Positions 19,566 through 28,132 of a DNA stretch of 64,000 nt are shown here, one piece after another. Within the stretch, counting starts at the first letter, position 1. Each line of letters begins with the position of its first letter. The notes beneath the pieces are model-generated. The model was not told the DNA's origin, ran no database searches, and was given only the letters and a program-made list of their open reading frames with translations. The stretch is from positions 1 through 64,000 of the forward strand of contig CAYYDG010000004.1 in NCBI GenBank assembly GCA_964470555.1, read 5' to 3'. The position numbers and the translations under genes were made by a program. The stretch is from RBC074 sp964470555 (GTDB taxonomy: Bacteria > Acidobacteriota > Blastocatellia > RBC074).

Positions 19566-21200
19566 ATGACCCGAAGTCTGAGGAAAGTCGTTTTTACCGT
19601 CACCCTCTTGTCATTAGTCATCAGCGCGACCAGTTCGCAAACTTTCGCGCAACGATTGGGCCGTGCTCCTGCACGAGATTTGGAAAGCACGCCGCCCATC
19701 CCGGTCGGAGCCACATCCATTCCCGTTGGAACAGTCATCATTTTGAAAATGGATGACCGGCTGTCTTCAGGCAGTTCCCGTGTGAGCGACCGTTTCCGCG
19801 CGCACGTGGACAGTCCGGTGGTGGATGGCAGCGGGAAAACGATCATTCCCGTGGGAGCTGTTGTCGAGGGACACGTTTCTTCGGTCAGCAAGGCCAAATG
19901 GGCGCATCGTTCGGGAATTATCGCTATCGTCTTCGATAACTTTCGTGATTTGAAGGGCAATCCGATTCCGGTCAAAGCCACTTTGACCAGCGCCGATGCC
20001 GAAGAACGCAAACGGCTGGATGAAGAAGGTTACGTCAAAGGCGGCAATCCAACGCGACGCGACATCATGTTCATTGGCGGCGGAGCGGGACTTGGCGCCG
20101 GCATTGGAGTTTTTACCGGCGGCGCGCTGCTTGGCGCAGGCATTGGAGCCGCTGCCGGATTGACCGCGACCATGCTCATGAAAGGCAAAGAGGTCGTCAT
20201 CGAACCCGGCGAGCGTTTCGGAATGGAATTGGTTCAGCCTTTTCCGACAAATGCCTTTGTGCCACCAGTCACCGTGACTCGGCCTACTCCCACGCCTGTT
20301 CTGGTTGGCAGACCAACTCCGACTCCCGACCCGTTCCGTCAAACGCCGGGAGCGCTCAATCCTTATGATGTGACGGCTTATCGGGACGCGGATGGCTCAG
20401 TCCGGTTGCGGATCAACGCCGAAGCCCCTTCGCCGGGCTGGCGTGTGTTTACCAATCACGATCCTCTTCAACCAAGTTCAACGGTCAGAATTCGTTTGCG
20501 CGGAACTCCTCCGGCCAGCACCAGCGCTGACGCTCAACCACAGTTTCGGCAACCGACTCTGGCTCCTGCTCCCGAAGTCTGTCTGGAAGACCGCAGTGGC
20601 GTGATTCGCCAGGTGGAACTCATGGATAAAAATGGCCGGGCGGCTTTGCGAGTAGACATCCCCACGCAAACAGGAACCAGTCGTTATGCTCGCGTTACGG
20701 CTTTCCCGTCGAATGGGACGGGCGGAACAATAGGAACGGGGAATGGGACAGTGGTTCCTCCAATTGGCTCTCAACCCCAACCCGGAGGACAGCCGAACAA
20801 TGGCGGAGGAACAGTAGTTACGCCGCCTCCTTCGACTGCGATTGCAGGCATGGCGCAGAGCGCGTCAGCCAAAGTAGATGTCATTCGGCGTCAATACGCC
20901 AACAGCATAGGATACTTGATCGGTTCGGATGGCAATCCCACGTTTATCGGTTCGCAACGGCCGTCAACCGAACAAGAGCAGTTTTTGAGCGGGTTGGGAG
21001 CCTTGTATTCGTCTTTGCTGACATTGCGAGCCAATGCGTCCAACTCAAATCTGGTTCGCAGCAGCGCTCTGCGCGTCCAGGAAGACCTGAACAACACCAA
21101 TCAACTCTGGCAACGGGTCAGATTGGATAGCGATTTGAATAATCGTTGGACGACTGTTCGCACGGAAATCAACACTATGCTGGCTTCGGCGTTGCGATGA
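19566..21200 (+). CDS. Secreted protein with glycine-zipper segment, function unknown
   Basis: 544 residues. AAGGAG lies five bases before ATG 19566; the signal peptide covers about residues 1-29. Residues 40-135 (IPVGTVIILKMDDRLSSGS, then DGSGKTIIPVGAVVEGHV) resemble the beta-barrel repeats of conjugation/TrbI-like exported proteins. Residues about 162-195 are a glycine-zipper hydrophobic stretch (GGGAGLGAGIGVFTGG). Pro/Thr-rich linkers follow (TRPTPTPVLVGRPTPTPDP), then a beta-rich segment and a C-terminal helical region. It is a known type of acidobacterial envelope protein without assigned function. It stands alone between lon and tRNA-Arg. Confidence 0.75.
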   Translation: MTRSLRKVVFTVTLLSLVISATSSQTFAQRLGRAPARDLESTPPIPVGATSIPVGTVIILKMDDRLSSGSSRVSDRFRAHVDSPVVDGSGKTIIPVGAVVEGHVSSVSKAKWAHRSGIIAIVFDNFRDLKGNPIPVKATLTSADAEERKRLDEEGYVKGGNPTRRDIMFIGGGAGLGAGIGVFTGGALLGAGIGAAAGLTATMLMKGKEVVIEPGERFGMELVQPFPTNAFVPPVTVTRPTPTPVLVGRPTPTPDPFRQTPGALNPYDVTAYRDADGSVRLRINAEAPSPGWRVFTNHDPLQPSSTVRIRLRGTPPASTSADAQPQFRQPTLAPAPEVCLEDRSGVIRQVELMDKNGRAALRVDIPTQTGTSRYARVTAFPSNGTGGTIGTGNGTVVPPIGSQPQPGGQPNNGGGTVVTPPPSTAIAGMAQSASAKVDVIRRQYANSIGYLIGSDGNPTFIGSQRPSTEQEQFLSGLGALYSSLLTLRANASNSNLVRSSALRVQEDLNNTNQLWQRVRLDSDLNNRWTTVRTEINTMLASALR

Positions 21201-21233
21201 CGATTGTTGATGGGATTGGGATTTCGAGGAAAG

Positions 21234-21311
<78 letters not shown>

Positions 21312-21390
21312 TTTTATCAAACTCTCTGAACCGGAAAGTACCACACACCAAACTTCGGCGGCAAATCAGCCAATTTGCCGCCGATTCTTT

Positions 21391-22257
21391 TTAGTCTTCT
21401 TCCAACATGCTGACGCGGCGAGGATCGTGGCGCGGACCGGAAAACAGCCGTTTGAAAAATCCTTTTTTCTTCGGCGCCAGCAAGCGACGAATTTTCGGAA
21501 TCACGCGGCGAGCGGCTTCTTCTCCGGCGACAATCATTTCGGCGGCTTTGGACAGATCGTCCGGGCGAACATTTTCAATCTGAGGCCGGATTACCAAATC
21601 CGCGTCGGCGTGAATGTAACTGACGGCGCTGCGTCCCATCACGGACAACGATTGCGACATGATCGTAAACAGGTTGGTCGGTTGCGGAATTGGCAGATGC
21701 TGCGAATTGATGTCCACGGCGATGACTATGTCCGCGCCCATCATTCGCGCTACTGACGCCGGAATGTGGCCGACCAATCCGCCGTCCACCATCATTCGCC
21801 CGTTGACCATCACAGGCGTGTAAAACACCGGCATGGCGCAACTGGCGCGAATGGCCAGCGGCATGCTGCCTTCGGTGAACACGACCATTCTGCCGGTTTG
21901 AATGTCGGTGGCGACTGCGCCAAACGGAATTCGCGTTTTTTCAAACTCCGTGATCGGGAATTTTTTCTTGACGTAATCTTCGGTGCGTTCGCTGTTGTAA
22001 AACCCCAGCAGCGAAACAGTCGGGCGACCCAGATCGCTCCAACTGATGGTCATCGCCAGATTTTCGATTTGATCCGGCGTCATTCCCGCGGCATAAGCTC
22101 CGCCGATCAACGAACCGACGCTGGTTCCAGCCAGCAAATCAATTGGAATGCCGTTGCGTTCCAATTCGCGCAGCACACCGACGTGAGCGCATCCGCGAGC
22201 CATGCCTCCGCCGAGCGCCAAACCGACGACCGGACGTTTTTCCATGTTTTGTGCCAT
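21391..22257 (-). CDS. Patatin-like phospholipase (RssA/NTE type)
   Basis: 288 residues. Glycine-rich oxyanion motif GLALGGGMARGCAHVG (12-27), nucleophile Ser46 in GTSVG, and catalytic Asp158 in DGG form the Ser-Asp dyad of patatin hydrolases. Length and pattern match the bacterial RssA-like acylhydrolases that cleave membrane phospholipids or lysophospholipids. A basic segment near the C-terminus (APKKKGFFKRLF) may bind membranes. No signal peptide. It is transcribed alone, with the tRNA gene downstream on the same strand. Confidence 0.93.
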   Translation of the reverse strand: MAQNMEKRPVVGLALGGGMARGCAHVGVLRELERNGIPIDLLAGTSVGSLIGGAYAAGMTPDQIENLAMTISWSDLGRPTVSLLGFYNSERTEDYVKKKFPITEFEKTRIPFGAVATDIQTGRMVVFTEGSMPLAIRASCAMPVFYTPVMVNGRMMVDGGLVGHIPASVARMMGADIVIAVDINSQHLPIPQPTNLFTIMSQSLSVMGRSAVSYIHADADLVIRPQIENVRPDDLSKAAEMIVAGEEAARRVIPKIRRLLAPKKKGFFKRLFSGPRHDPRRVSMLEED

Positions 22258-22654
22258 AACTCAAAAACCTCCACAGTTTCCAAAGTCGTCGCCAATTTAC
22301 ATTCCAACTTTTCCGCACAGCAAGGCATGGCTGAAATTTTCCTCGCTTCAATTCAAGGCAGATGACCGACGGTTTCAAAAGAGCGCGGCTTGCCTAATGA
22401 ATCTGGCCAGCCGGAACCAACATGAAAGTCGCCAACGATCACATCTCAGTTGTGAGAAAAATGCCGCGTGAGCTTTGCAAATGCCAGCGATGATTGGTTG
22501 AATCTGTAAAACTCTTTCCTGTTTTTTTTTTTCGTGCTACTCTGCGCCCGCCTTATCAATCCTGGCTGACGCCAACTCAAGCTTTTGAATCTTTTTTACA
22601 ACCTTTCTGATTGTCCAGCGCGGGGACAAATTTGCCAACAGTAAGAGGCGTTGT
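22258..22654. other. 397-bp intergenic region between divergent genes
   Basis: Separates the patatin gene (minus) from a sigma factor gene (plus). It must contain both promoters, but none matches a consensus clearly. A T-rich tract (about 22520-22530) stands out. No repeat copy was recognised. Confidence 0.5.
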
Positions 22655-23200
22655 ATGCCCAAATCGGATTCGCCAAAACCTGCCATCAGTGAAATCGAAC
22701 AACTGTTTCTGGACATCGTCCCCCAGATTCCAATAGCCGTCCGCCAAGCCTGCCAGAGCCTGAACCACCATCCCAACAAGATGGAATTCGACGGCTTTGT
22801 CAGTCGAATTATGATGCTGTTGCTGGACAACGACTTTCATACGCTGCGTTCGTTCGACAACCGGTCAGAGCCGCAAACCTGGCTGTTCACGATTGCCAAA
22901 CGGTTAATCCTGCGCCGGTTGAAAGAGCAGAAACGGGAATTGCCACTGGATGATTTGCCGCCGGATTCTTTCGCCACTCAGCCGGATCAGGAAGAGAAAT
23001 TGATTTCAGAAGAAAGAGAAAAACTTTTGATGGCTGCTGTCGGCGAGCTGACCGAGCATGAGCAAAAGCTGTTTTACCTGATAACGCAAGGATTGAAGTC
23101 GGAAGAAATAGCGAAGGAGTTGAGGATCAAGAAGGAGTCGGTCTACAGAGAAAGAAGCGCATTGATTGAGAAACTTCAAAACACAGTCAATCCCGGATAA
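22655..23200 (+). CDS. RNA polymerase sigma factor, sigma-70/ECF-like
   Basis: 181 residues. Region 2 is weak but present (FVSRIMMLLLDNDFHTLRSFDNRSEPQTWLFTIAKRLILRRLKEQK, about 48-95). Region 4 is about 125-175 (MAAVGELTEHEQKLFYLITQGLKSEEIAKELRIKKESVYRERSALIEKL). AAGAGGCG precedes ATG 22655. It differs from the sigma factor at 9964-10650: no long N-terminal extension and no anti-sigma gene beside it. The next genes on the strand are a Cys-rich secreted protein and a membrane-anchored helical protein, which may be its targets. That link is inference. Confidence 0.85.
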   Translation: MPKSDSPKPAISEIEQLFLDIVPQIPIAVRQACQSLNHHPNKMEFDGFVSRIMMLLLDNDFHTLRSFDNRSEPQTWLFTIAKRLILRRLKEQKRELPLDDLPPDSFATQPDQEEKLISEEREKLLMAAVGELTEHEQKLFYLITQGLKSEEIAKELRIKKESVYRERSALIEKLQNTVNPG

Positions 23201-23426
23201 GCAGCTTCCATAAAATGCGAAAAATACTTTCAATCGGGCATCAAGATTTTCGTTTGAGATTGCACTAAGTAAATGAACTCGCTATTTCAATAGCAGAGTC
23301 TTCACATCGTATCTGCCAAATTTGTGACAACGTTAGCCTGTCGCGCTACAAAGATATCAGGCAAAGTGTCGGTATACAGTGCTGTGTGTGTTTAGTTGCC
23401 GCGACCCTTTCAATAGGAGGTTTCAA
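23201..23426 (+). promoter_or_regulatory. Leader region of the Cys-rich protein gene
   Basis: 226 bp without a gene. A TTGTGAC box at about 23322 followed by TACAAAGAT at about 23347 could be a promoter for an alternative sigma factor, but no consensus is known to me. AGGAGGT at 23416-23422 is a strong ribosome-binding site for the ATG at 23427. Confidence 0.3.
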
Positions 23427-23915
23427 ATGCTTTTCGGAAAACAACGTCGAAATGGTTTGCCAAGCTTTTTGATGGCAATGGTTCTTACTCTTTTTTTGAC
23501 AATCTCAGCGGCAATGGTACTTGGCACACAACCAGTCCAAACTGCGCCTGCCAAAAAAGCGGTGGCAAATAAATGCGGCGATGGCAAATTGATTACGACA
23601 ATGGCCTTCTTTCAGAATAGTAAGCAATCAAATGGAATCGCTCCCCCTTCAGCCCCAATTTCTAAAAAAGATTGGTGGAAAGTTCAACCTAAGTCCCCTC
23701 TTGATTTTCGCTCCTTACGCAGCAGTATTTTCCCAGGACTTAGTTTTGACGAGGGATTTTGCCCGGAGAGTGAAAGTTGCGGCGGTAGCTGTAGCGGCAG
23801 CCTCTATTGTCCAGACAGCCGATCATTTATGCAGCTTCTTTCAGAGTGCCAAGCAAGGTGCTGCTGGTGTAGTAACCCAGGTAGCTGCAGTTCTCCTCCA
23901 ACTAATTGCAATTAA
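23427..23915 (+). CDS. Cys-rich exported protein, unknown function
   Basis: 162 residues. ATG 23427 has AGGAGGT five bases upstream; an in-frame ATG at 23379 has none. A positively charged start and one hydrophobic helix (PSFLMAMVLTLFLTISAAMV, about 12-31) indicate export. The middle is low in cysteine; the last 50 residues hold 10 of the 11 cysteines (CGGSCSG, LYC, RCCWCSN), suggesting a disulfide-bonded knot. It resembles no family I know. It follows a sigma factor gene and precedes a 290-bp inverted-repeat element, so it could be a secreted effector or a structural peptide. Low codon bias suggests fast evolution. Confidence 0.75.
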   Translation: MLFGKQRRNGLPSFLMAMVLTLFLTISAAMVLGTQPVQTAPAKKAVANKCGDGKLITTMAFFQNSKQSNGIAPPSAPISKKDWWKVQPKSPLDFRSLRSSIFPGLSFDEGFCPESESCGGSCSGSLYCPDSRSFMQLLSECQARCCWCSNPGSCSSPPTNCN

Positions 23916-24471
23916 GGAACTGATGTTACGCGATTGAAAATCAGGCAAACCATTTGACAGTTTCTTCGTCCCGGCTGGGACAGTTGAAATTAGAGCGGCG
24001 TTTCAACGCCAGATAGCGAAGTCTTTCTCTGTCGGGGCCTGTGGGGACGCTTGAGTTCCCAGATGGCGAAAGATTCAGGCGTCCCTACAGGACGCGGACT
24101 CATTCGCGTTTTTTCCCGGCAGTAACTGCCTGCCTAATTTCAACCGTCCCTGCCGGGACGAAAACCTCGTCAAACCAAATGCTCAGTTCCTTAGCGCGTA
24201 ACATCAGTAAGGAATAAAAAGATTGTTTGGGAACTGCGTGATTAAAGGCCTGATTTTGCGTCCGAGTTCGAGGTACTCCCAACGGGATTTTTGAAACTCT
24301 GCATTCAAAGGACTTAGCCCAACGCTAAGACCTGCGAGGTAAAGCCTGTAATCTCAATGGTTTAAAGGCATCCCCCGCCGCCTCCGAAGGGCGACTTGCT
24401 AAACCCTTTGTTTTCACCGGTTTCAAAAATCAGCTACGGAGTACCTACTGCCCATAATTGAGAATAATTGT
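23916..24471. other. 556-bp gene-free region with a large inverted-repeat element
   Basis: 23919-24208 is the element described separately. The remainder (24209-24471) is the leader of the next gene and contains short GC palindromes of CCCAACGGG type (about 24276 and 24319) that look like a decayed repeat. No gene is seen. Confidence 0.6.
23919..24208. mobile_element. 290-bp MITE-like element with nested inverted repeats
   Basis: Outer ends ACTGATGTTACGCG (23919-23932) and its complement (24195-24208) match perfectly. Inner arms of about 27 bp (from 23969, CGTCCCGGCTGGGACAG...; complement ending about 24161) pair with few mismatches. A third pair around GCGTCCCTACAGG sits in the centre. No coding sequence. 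The ends and nesting suggest a non-autonomous element moved by a transposase elsewhere. Its left end starts 4 nt after the Cys-rich gene's stop. Confidence 0.7.
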
Positions 24472-26430
24472 ATGCATTATCAAAAAAAACTCTCTTCTCC
24501 AATCTTTGTTGTTACCTTGTTTTTTGCTTTTGTAGTCGCCTTGATGATGTTTGACCAGATTACGCGAGTAACGATATCTCAGTCGCGTGAGACTAAAGAT
24601 AAAAAGTCATCAAGTCCTTCAGTTAATGAAGCGAAACTGCCCAGTCGGTTCCCTGTCATAGAGTATCCTTCAAGAAAAAACATGTGGAAATCTGATACCC
24701 CTGAGAAGGTACAAGAATCCAAACGGAATGAATCATCAGAATTAAGCGCGGTTCCAGCTATAACCATTGAAGAAAAACAGCAGATGTTAGAATCAATATT
24801 AGATGGCGCCTTGTCTTCGGCGTTTCAGATCGAGCCGGTTGAATACGGCATCATCGTCCAAATCGAAGGCGCGGCATTGCTCTGGGACAAAGACAGAGTG
24901 CGCGCCAACGAAGCGCTGGCCAACGCCTGGTCGCGGTTGCAGGAATTGATGGGCGACAAAGGGAATTCCCGGCTGCCGAAATTCGGCGAGAAGCTTTCGG
25001 ATGCTGACCGGGCGCGGCTCCGGCAAAGCATCCTGAGACGAATTGCCAAATTGAACCCGGACTTGATCAAAGACTGGACGGGCGCAAACGGCGACAGCGC
25101 AAAACCTGCTTTCGCCACTGGCGAAGAAGGCGGGGCTGCAATTGTTGCAATTGCCGTTGAAGAGCTTCAACGCGATCCTGAAAAAGCCATGAAACTTGCT
25201 GAACAAGGGCTTTCTCACGCGGCATATTATCCAGCCTCAACTTTTCTGACTCATCTTTGGTACAAGGACAAGGAGTTAGCTGAAAAACAGGCTTTGGTTT
25301 ATCTGGAAAAACTGCCTGTCGGATCAACGGTGAATCTCTTTTTGGTGACGAAGCTACATTTCTTTTTGTCACCGCCGCTGCGGGAAAAATACTTTGAAGC
25401 ATTGGCGGTCAGGCTACGCGCCGCTTTCAGGCCGACTTTGGACAGAGCAGGTTATCTGAATCTGTTGGATGCCACGCGGAAAGGAGCTTCGCAAGCGGCG
25501 ACTCATCCCGTTTGGCGCGACGAATATCTGCGATTGGGAGCCGAAGTCGAAACGGCGATGGCAAACCGCTCGGTCAACTCTGCCGCGCCGCCGTCAAAAA
25601 CCATCAGCATGTCCGGGATGTCGGCTGCGACTCCGGGCGACACTGCGGAAATCGAACATTCATCCGAAAAGCTGGAAGCTATCCGAAACCAGAAAATCAA
25701 AGATGCCGAATATCAGCGTCTGGCAATCGAAGCCGCCGAAAAGGCTGACGTCGTTTTAGCCGAACGCTTGCTGTCAAAAATCAACGATGAAACAGTGCGG
25801 CGGCAAACCAGCGTCAGCGTTTATGGGCCGCTAGTCAGCAAAGCTATGGCTGAAAAAGATTGGCCACAAGCAAGAAGCTACGCGCTGAAAGTCACTGATC
25901 CGTTCGGGATGAGCTTGATTGTTGATGGTGTGGCGAAAGCAATGTTGAGCGCCAAACAGGACAAGCAGATGGTGGCAAATTTTTATGACGACGCATTGGC
26001 GAATCTCGACCGGGAAAAGCCGTCGGCTTATGTTGCCAAAGGAATCATCGCCATCGCCAGGTCGCGTGTTTCTGAAGAGCAAGGCGGTTTTGCAGCGGCC
26101 AATCTGGCAGTGTCCACGCTCAACAAGCTGGACATTACCGAATCTTTTTCCAGCAAATCGGGGCTGGCCCCGGGAATTGGCGCCTGGATCAATCAGTCGA
26201 ATTTGGTTCTTCTGGCAGAGGATTACTTTGAGCTGACCGAAACGCTCGCCCCGCTGTTTCGTGATTTGAGCAAGCGCGATCTTCAACAAACGCAGAGCCT
26301 GGCTTCCGCCTTGACGCATCAAGGTTTGAGGTCGCTGGCGCAACTAGGCCTGGCCAAAGGGCTTCAGGAAGAACTGCAAAAAGCGAAAAACTCCGCCGGA
26401 AAACCCAAGCCGCCAGCGACAGAGAAGTAA
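24472..26430 (+). CDS. Membrane-anchored alpha-helical repeat protein, unknown function
   Basis: 652 residues. One N-terminal membrane helix (SPIFVVTLFFAFVVALMMFDQI, about 9-30), a Ser/Lys-rich linker, then an all-helical region of TPR-like character (for example AIAVEELQRDPEKAMKLAEQGLSHA; AAEKADVVLAERLLSKINDETVRRQ; AMAEKDWPQARSYALKV). It probably forms a periplasmic or surface-exposed scaffold. Similar long helical proteins are frequent in Acidobacteriota but lack assigned function. The start lacks a strong ribosome-binding site (TTGAGAATAATTGT before ATG). Composition changes around residue 100: the first 300 bp are AT-rich, the remainder GC-rich, which may mark a junction. Confidence 0.7.
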   Translation: MHYQKKLSSPIFVVTLFFAFVVALMMFDQITRVTISQSRETKDKKSSSPSVNEAKLPSRFPVIEYPSRKNMWKSDTPEKVQESKRNESSELSAVPAITIEEKQQMLESILDGALSSAFQIEPVEYGIIVQIEGAALLWDKDRVRANEALANAWSRLQELMGDKGNSRLPKFGEKLSDADRARLRQSILRRIAKLNPDLIKDWTGANGDSAKPAFATGEEGGAAIVAIAVEELQRDPEKAMKLAEQGLSHAAYYPASTFLTHLWYKDKELAEKQALVYLEKLPVGSTVNLFLVTKLHFFLSPPLREKYFEALAVRLRAAFRPTLDRAGYLNLLDATRKGASQAATHPVWRDEYLRLGAEVETAMANRSVNSAAPPSKTISMSGMSAATPGDTAEIEHSSEKLEAIRNQKIKDAEYQRLAIEAAEKADVVLAERLLSKINDETVRRQTSVSVYGPLVSKAMAEKDWPQARSYALKVTDPFGMSLIVDGVAKAMLSAKQDKQMVANFYDDALANLDREKPSAYVAKGIIAIARSRVSEEQGGFAAANLAVSTLNKLDITESFSSKSGLAPGIGAWINQSNLVLLAEDYFELTETLAPLFRDLSKRDLQQTQSLASALTHQGLRSLAQLGLAKGLQEELQKAKNSAGKPKPPATEK

Positions 26431-26686
26431 TCCGGCAAGGTCAAATTTCCTCAGCCAAATGGAGCTTTACACTTTTCGACATTCAAGTCGCACACCAGCG
26501 TTTGGCGCCATTTATCAAACGCCTTGATCCTGAAAACTCCCAGCCATCCTGTCTAAAAACCTGCCTTTGGTTTTGTTCATACCGGCAACAAGTTTATGAT
26601 TCGGTTTACCGAAGTCGGGCGAATCATCGCTGAGCGGTTCGGTTTGAAGCCCTGAGCAATTCTTCAACGGACAAATGTAAATTCGT

Positions 26687-27685
26687 ATGAACACCGTGAC
26701 ATCAGAAGCTGTTTCGATTGATGAGCACACACAAAATCGGTTTTGGCTTGGCGTGGACGGCGGCGGAACCAATTCCCGCGCCGTTATCATTGATGAAAGC
26801 GGAGCGGTTCGCGGCGAAGGCCGATCCGCCGCCGCAAACCTGCTGCGCGTAGGGTTGGAGAACGCCGTCAACCACATTCGCCAGGCCGTCAATGACGCTT
26901 GCCGCGAAGCCGGAATCGAAGTATCGCAAATCGCCGCCGCCTGCATCGGCCTGGCCGGAGTTTCGCAACCGGGTTATCACCGCCAGATGCTGGACGCGCT
27001 GAAAGCCGCGTTGCCGATTGCGGCGATTCAACTGGAAACCGACGCCCGCGTGGCGCTGGCCGGAGCGACCGGCAATCAACCCGGCGTGGTCATCATTGCC
27101 GGAACCGGTTCGATTGCCTGCGGCATCAATTCGCGCGGTCGTTTTGCTCGTGCCGGAGGCTGGGGGCCGATTATGGGCGACGAAGGCAGCGGCAGTTACA
27201 TCGGTCGTCGCGCGCTGGAATCGGTCATGATGTCGTATGACTTTCGCGGTGAAGCCACCAGCATGACTTCGCCTGTGTTGCGTCATTTCGGTGTGAGTTC
27301 GCCGCCGGAACTGACGACGGTGGTTTACGATTCTTCGTCGAAAGAAAAAGGCGAGGTTCAATCCCGAATCGCGCAGTTATCGCCCATTGCCGTCGAAGCC
27401 GCTCGGCAAGGTGATGAAGTCGCCATTGAAATTTTGCGCGATGCCGCCAGCGAATTGGCCAAAACCGCCATTGCCGTGATTGACCAACTAAGAATGGAGC
27501 GCGACGCCTTCCGCGTGGCGTATGTCGGCGGAGTCTTTGAAGCTGGCGAATTGATCCTGAACCCGCTGCGCGAAGAAATTCAAAAAGCCGCGCCGAATGC
27601 CGAAGTCGCTCCGCCGATTGATGCACCTGTAATTGGCGCTGCAAAGATGGCGCAGACGATTCACGACCTGAAGTTCAACGGCTAA
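26687..27685 (+). CDS. BadF/BadG/BcrA/BcrD-type sugar kinase (amino-sugar kinase, probable MurNAc/GlcNAc kinase)
   Basis: 332 residues, ASKHA fold: phosphate-1 motif GVDGGGTNSR (about 24-33), second phosphate loop GVVIIAGTGSIACG, the GWGPIMGDEGSGSYIGRRAL segment typical of N-acetylglucosamine/N-acetylmuramic acid kinases, and an adenosine motif YVGGVFEAG. The partner murQ lies 450 bp downstream with a hicBA pair in between. Such kinases phosphorylate amino sugars from peptidoglycan turnover; MurQ then removes lactate from MurNAc-6-phosphate. A MurK role is the best inference; plain GlcNAc kinase is the alternative. Confidence 0.88.
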   Translation: MNTVTSEAVSIDEHTQNRFWLGVDGGGTNSRAVIIDESGAVRGEGRSAAANLLRVGLENAVNHIRQAVNDACREAGIEVSQIAAACIGLAGVSQPGYHRQMLDALKAALPIAAIQLETDARVALAGATGNQPGVVIIAGTGSIACGINSRGRFARAGGWGPIMGDEGSGSYIGRRALESVMMSYDFRGEATSMTSPVLRHFGVSSPPELTTVVYDSSSKEKGEVQSRIAQLSPIAVEAARQGDEVAIEILRDAASELAKTAIAVIDQLRMERDAFRVAYVGGVFEAGELILNPLREEIQKAAPNAEVAPPIDAPVIGAAKMAQTIHDLKFNG

Positions 27686-27702
27686 ATCGAAGGAATAACA
27701 CT

Positions 27703-27921
27703 ATGACTTTGACAGCAGTATTTATGAAAACGCCGCAAGGCTACATTGCATTCGTCGAGGAATTGCCGGGCGCGAATACGCAAGGCGAAACGCTTGAAGA
27801 AGCGCGGGCAAATCTGCAAGAGGCGGTAGAGCTTGTTCTGCAGGCAAATCGGCAACTGGCGGAAGAATCCATCAAAGGTCAAATGGCGATTCGAGAGAGC
27901 TTTTCGTTGGCAGGCGTTTGA
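27703..27921 (+). CDS. hicB: HicB family antitoxin
   Basis: 72 residues. The MTLTAVFMKTPQGYIAFVEELPGANTQGETLEEARANLQEAVELVL pattern is the HicB partial RNase-H fold. It lacks the C-terminal helix-turn-helix or ribbon-helix-helix domain that many HicB proteins carry, so it may bind only the toxin. GAAGGA precedes the ATG. It starts 15 bp after the amino-sugar kinase. Confidence 0.88.
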   Translation: MTLTAVFMKTPQGYIAFVEELPGANTQGETLEEARANLQEAVELVLQANRQLAEESIKGQMAIRESFSLAGV

Positions 27922-27933
27922 TTCGGAGATTGA

Positions 27934-28119
27934 ATGAAGCGAATTGATTTCATCCGCCACATTTTGAAACACGGCTGCGAACTTTTGCGTGAAGGCGGCA
28001 ACCATTCAATCTACGTTAATCGCGTGAGCAACAGAGTCTCGGCTGTTCCGCGTCATCATGAAATTGACGATTTCCTAGTGCGGAAAATTTGCCGCGATCT
28101 GGAAATTCCGACTCCTTGA
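27934..28119 (+). CDS. hicA: HicA family toxin (mRNA interferase)
   Basis: 61 residues. Double-stranded RNA-binding-like fold with the conserved catalytic His in GGNHSIYVN and the closing VPRHHEI...LVRKICRDLEI. HicA cleaves mRNA when free of HicB. GGAG lies five bases before ATG 27934. Gene order is hicB-hicA, the reverse of the common hicA-hicB order. No promoter of its own is apparent. Confidence 0.9.
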   Translation: MKRIDFIRHILKHGCELLREGGNHSIYVNRVSNRVSAVPRHHEIDDFLVRKICRDLEIPTP

Positions 28120-28132
28120 AGTCCGTAGCTTT

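Noticed and set aside
23379..23426. Upstream start of the Cys-rich protein
   Set aside because: Lacks a ribosome-binding site, and the ATG at 23427 has AGGAGGT at ideal spacing and starts a proper export signal.
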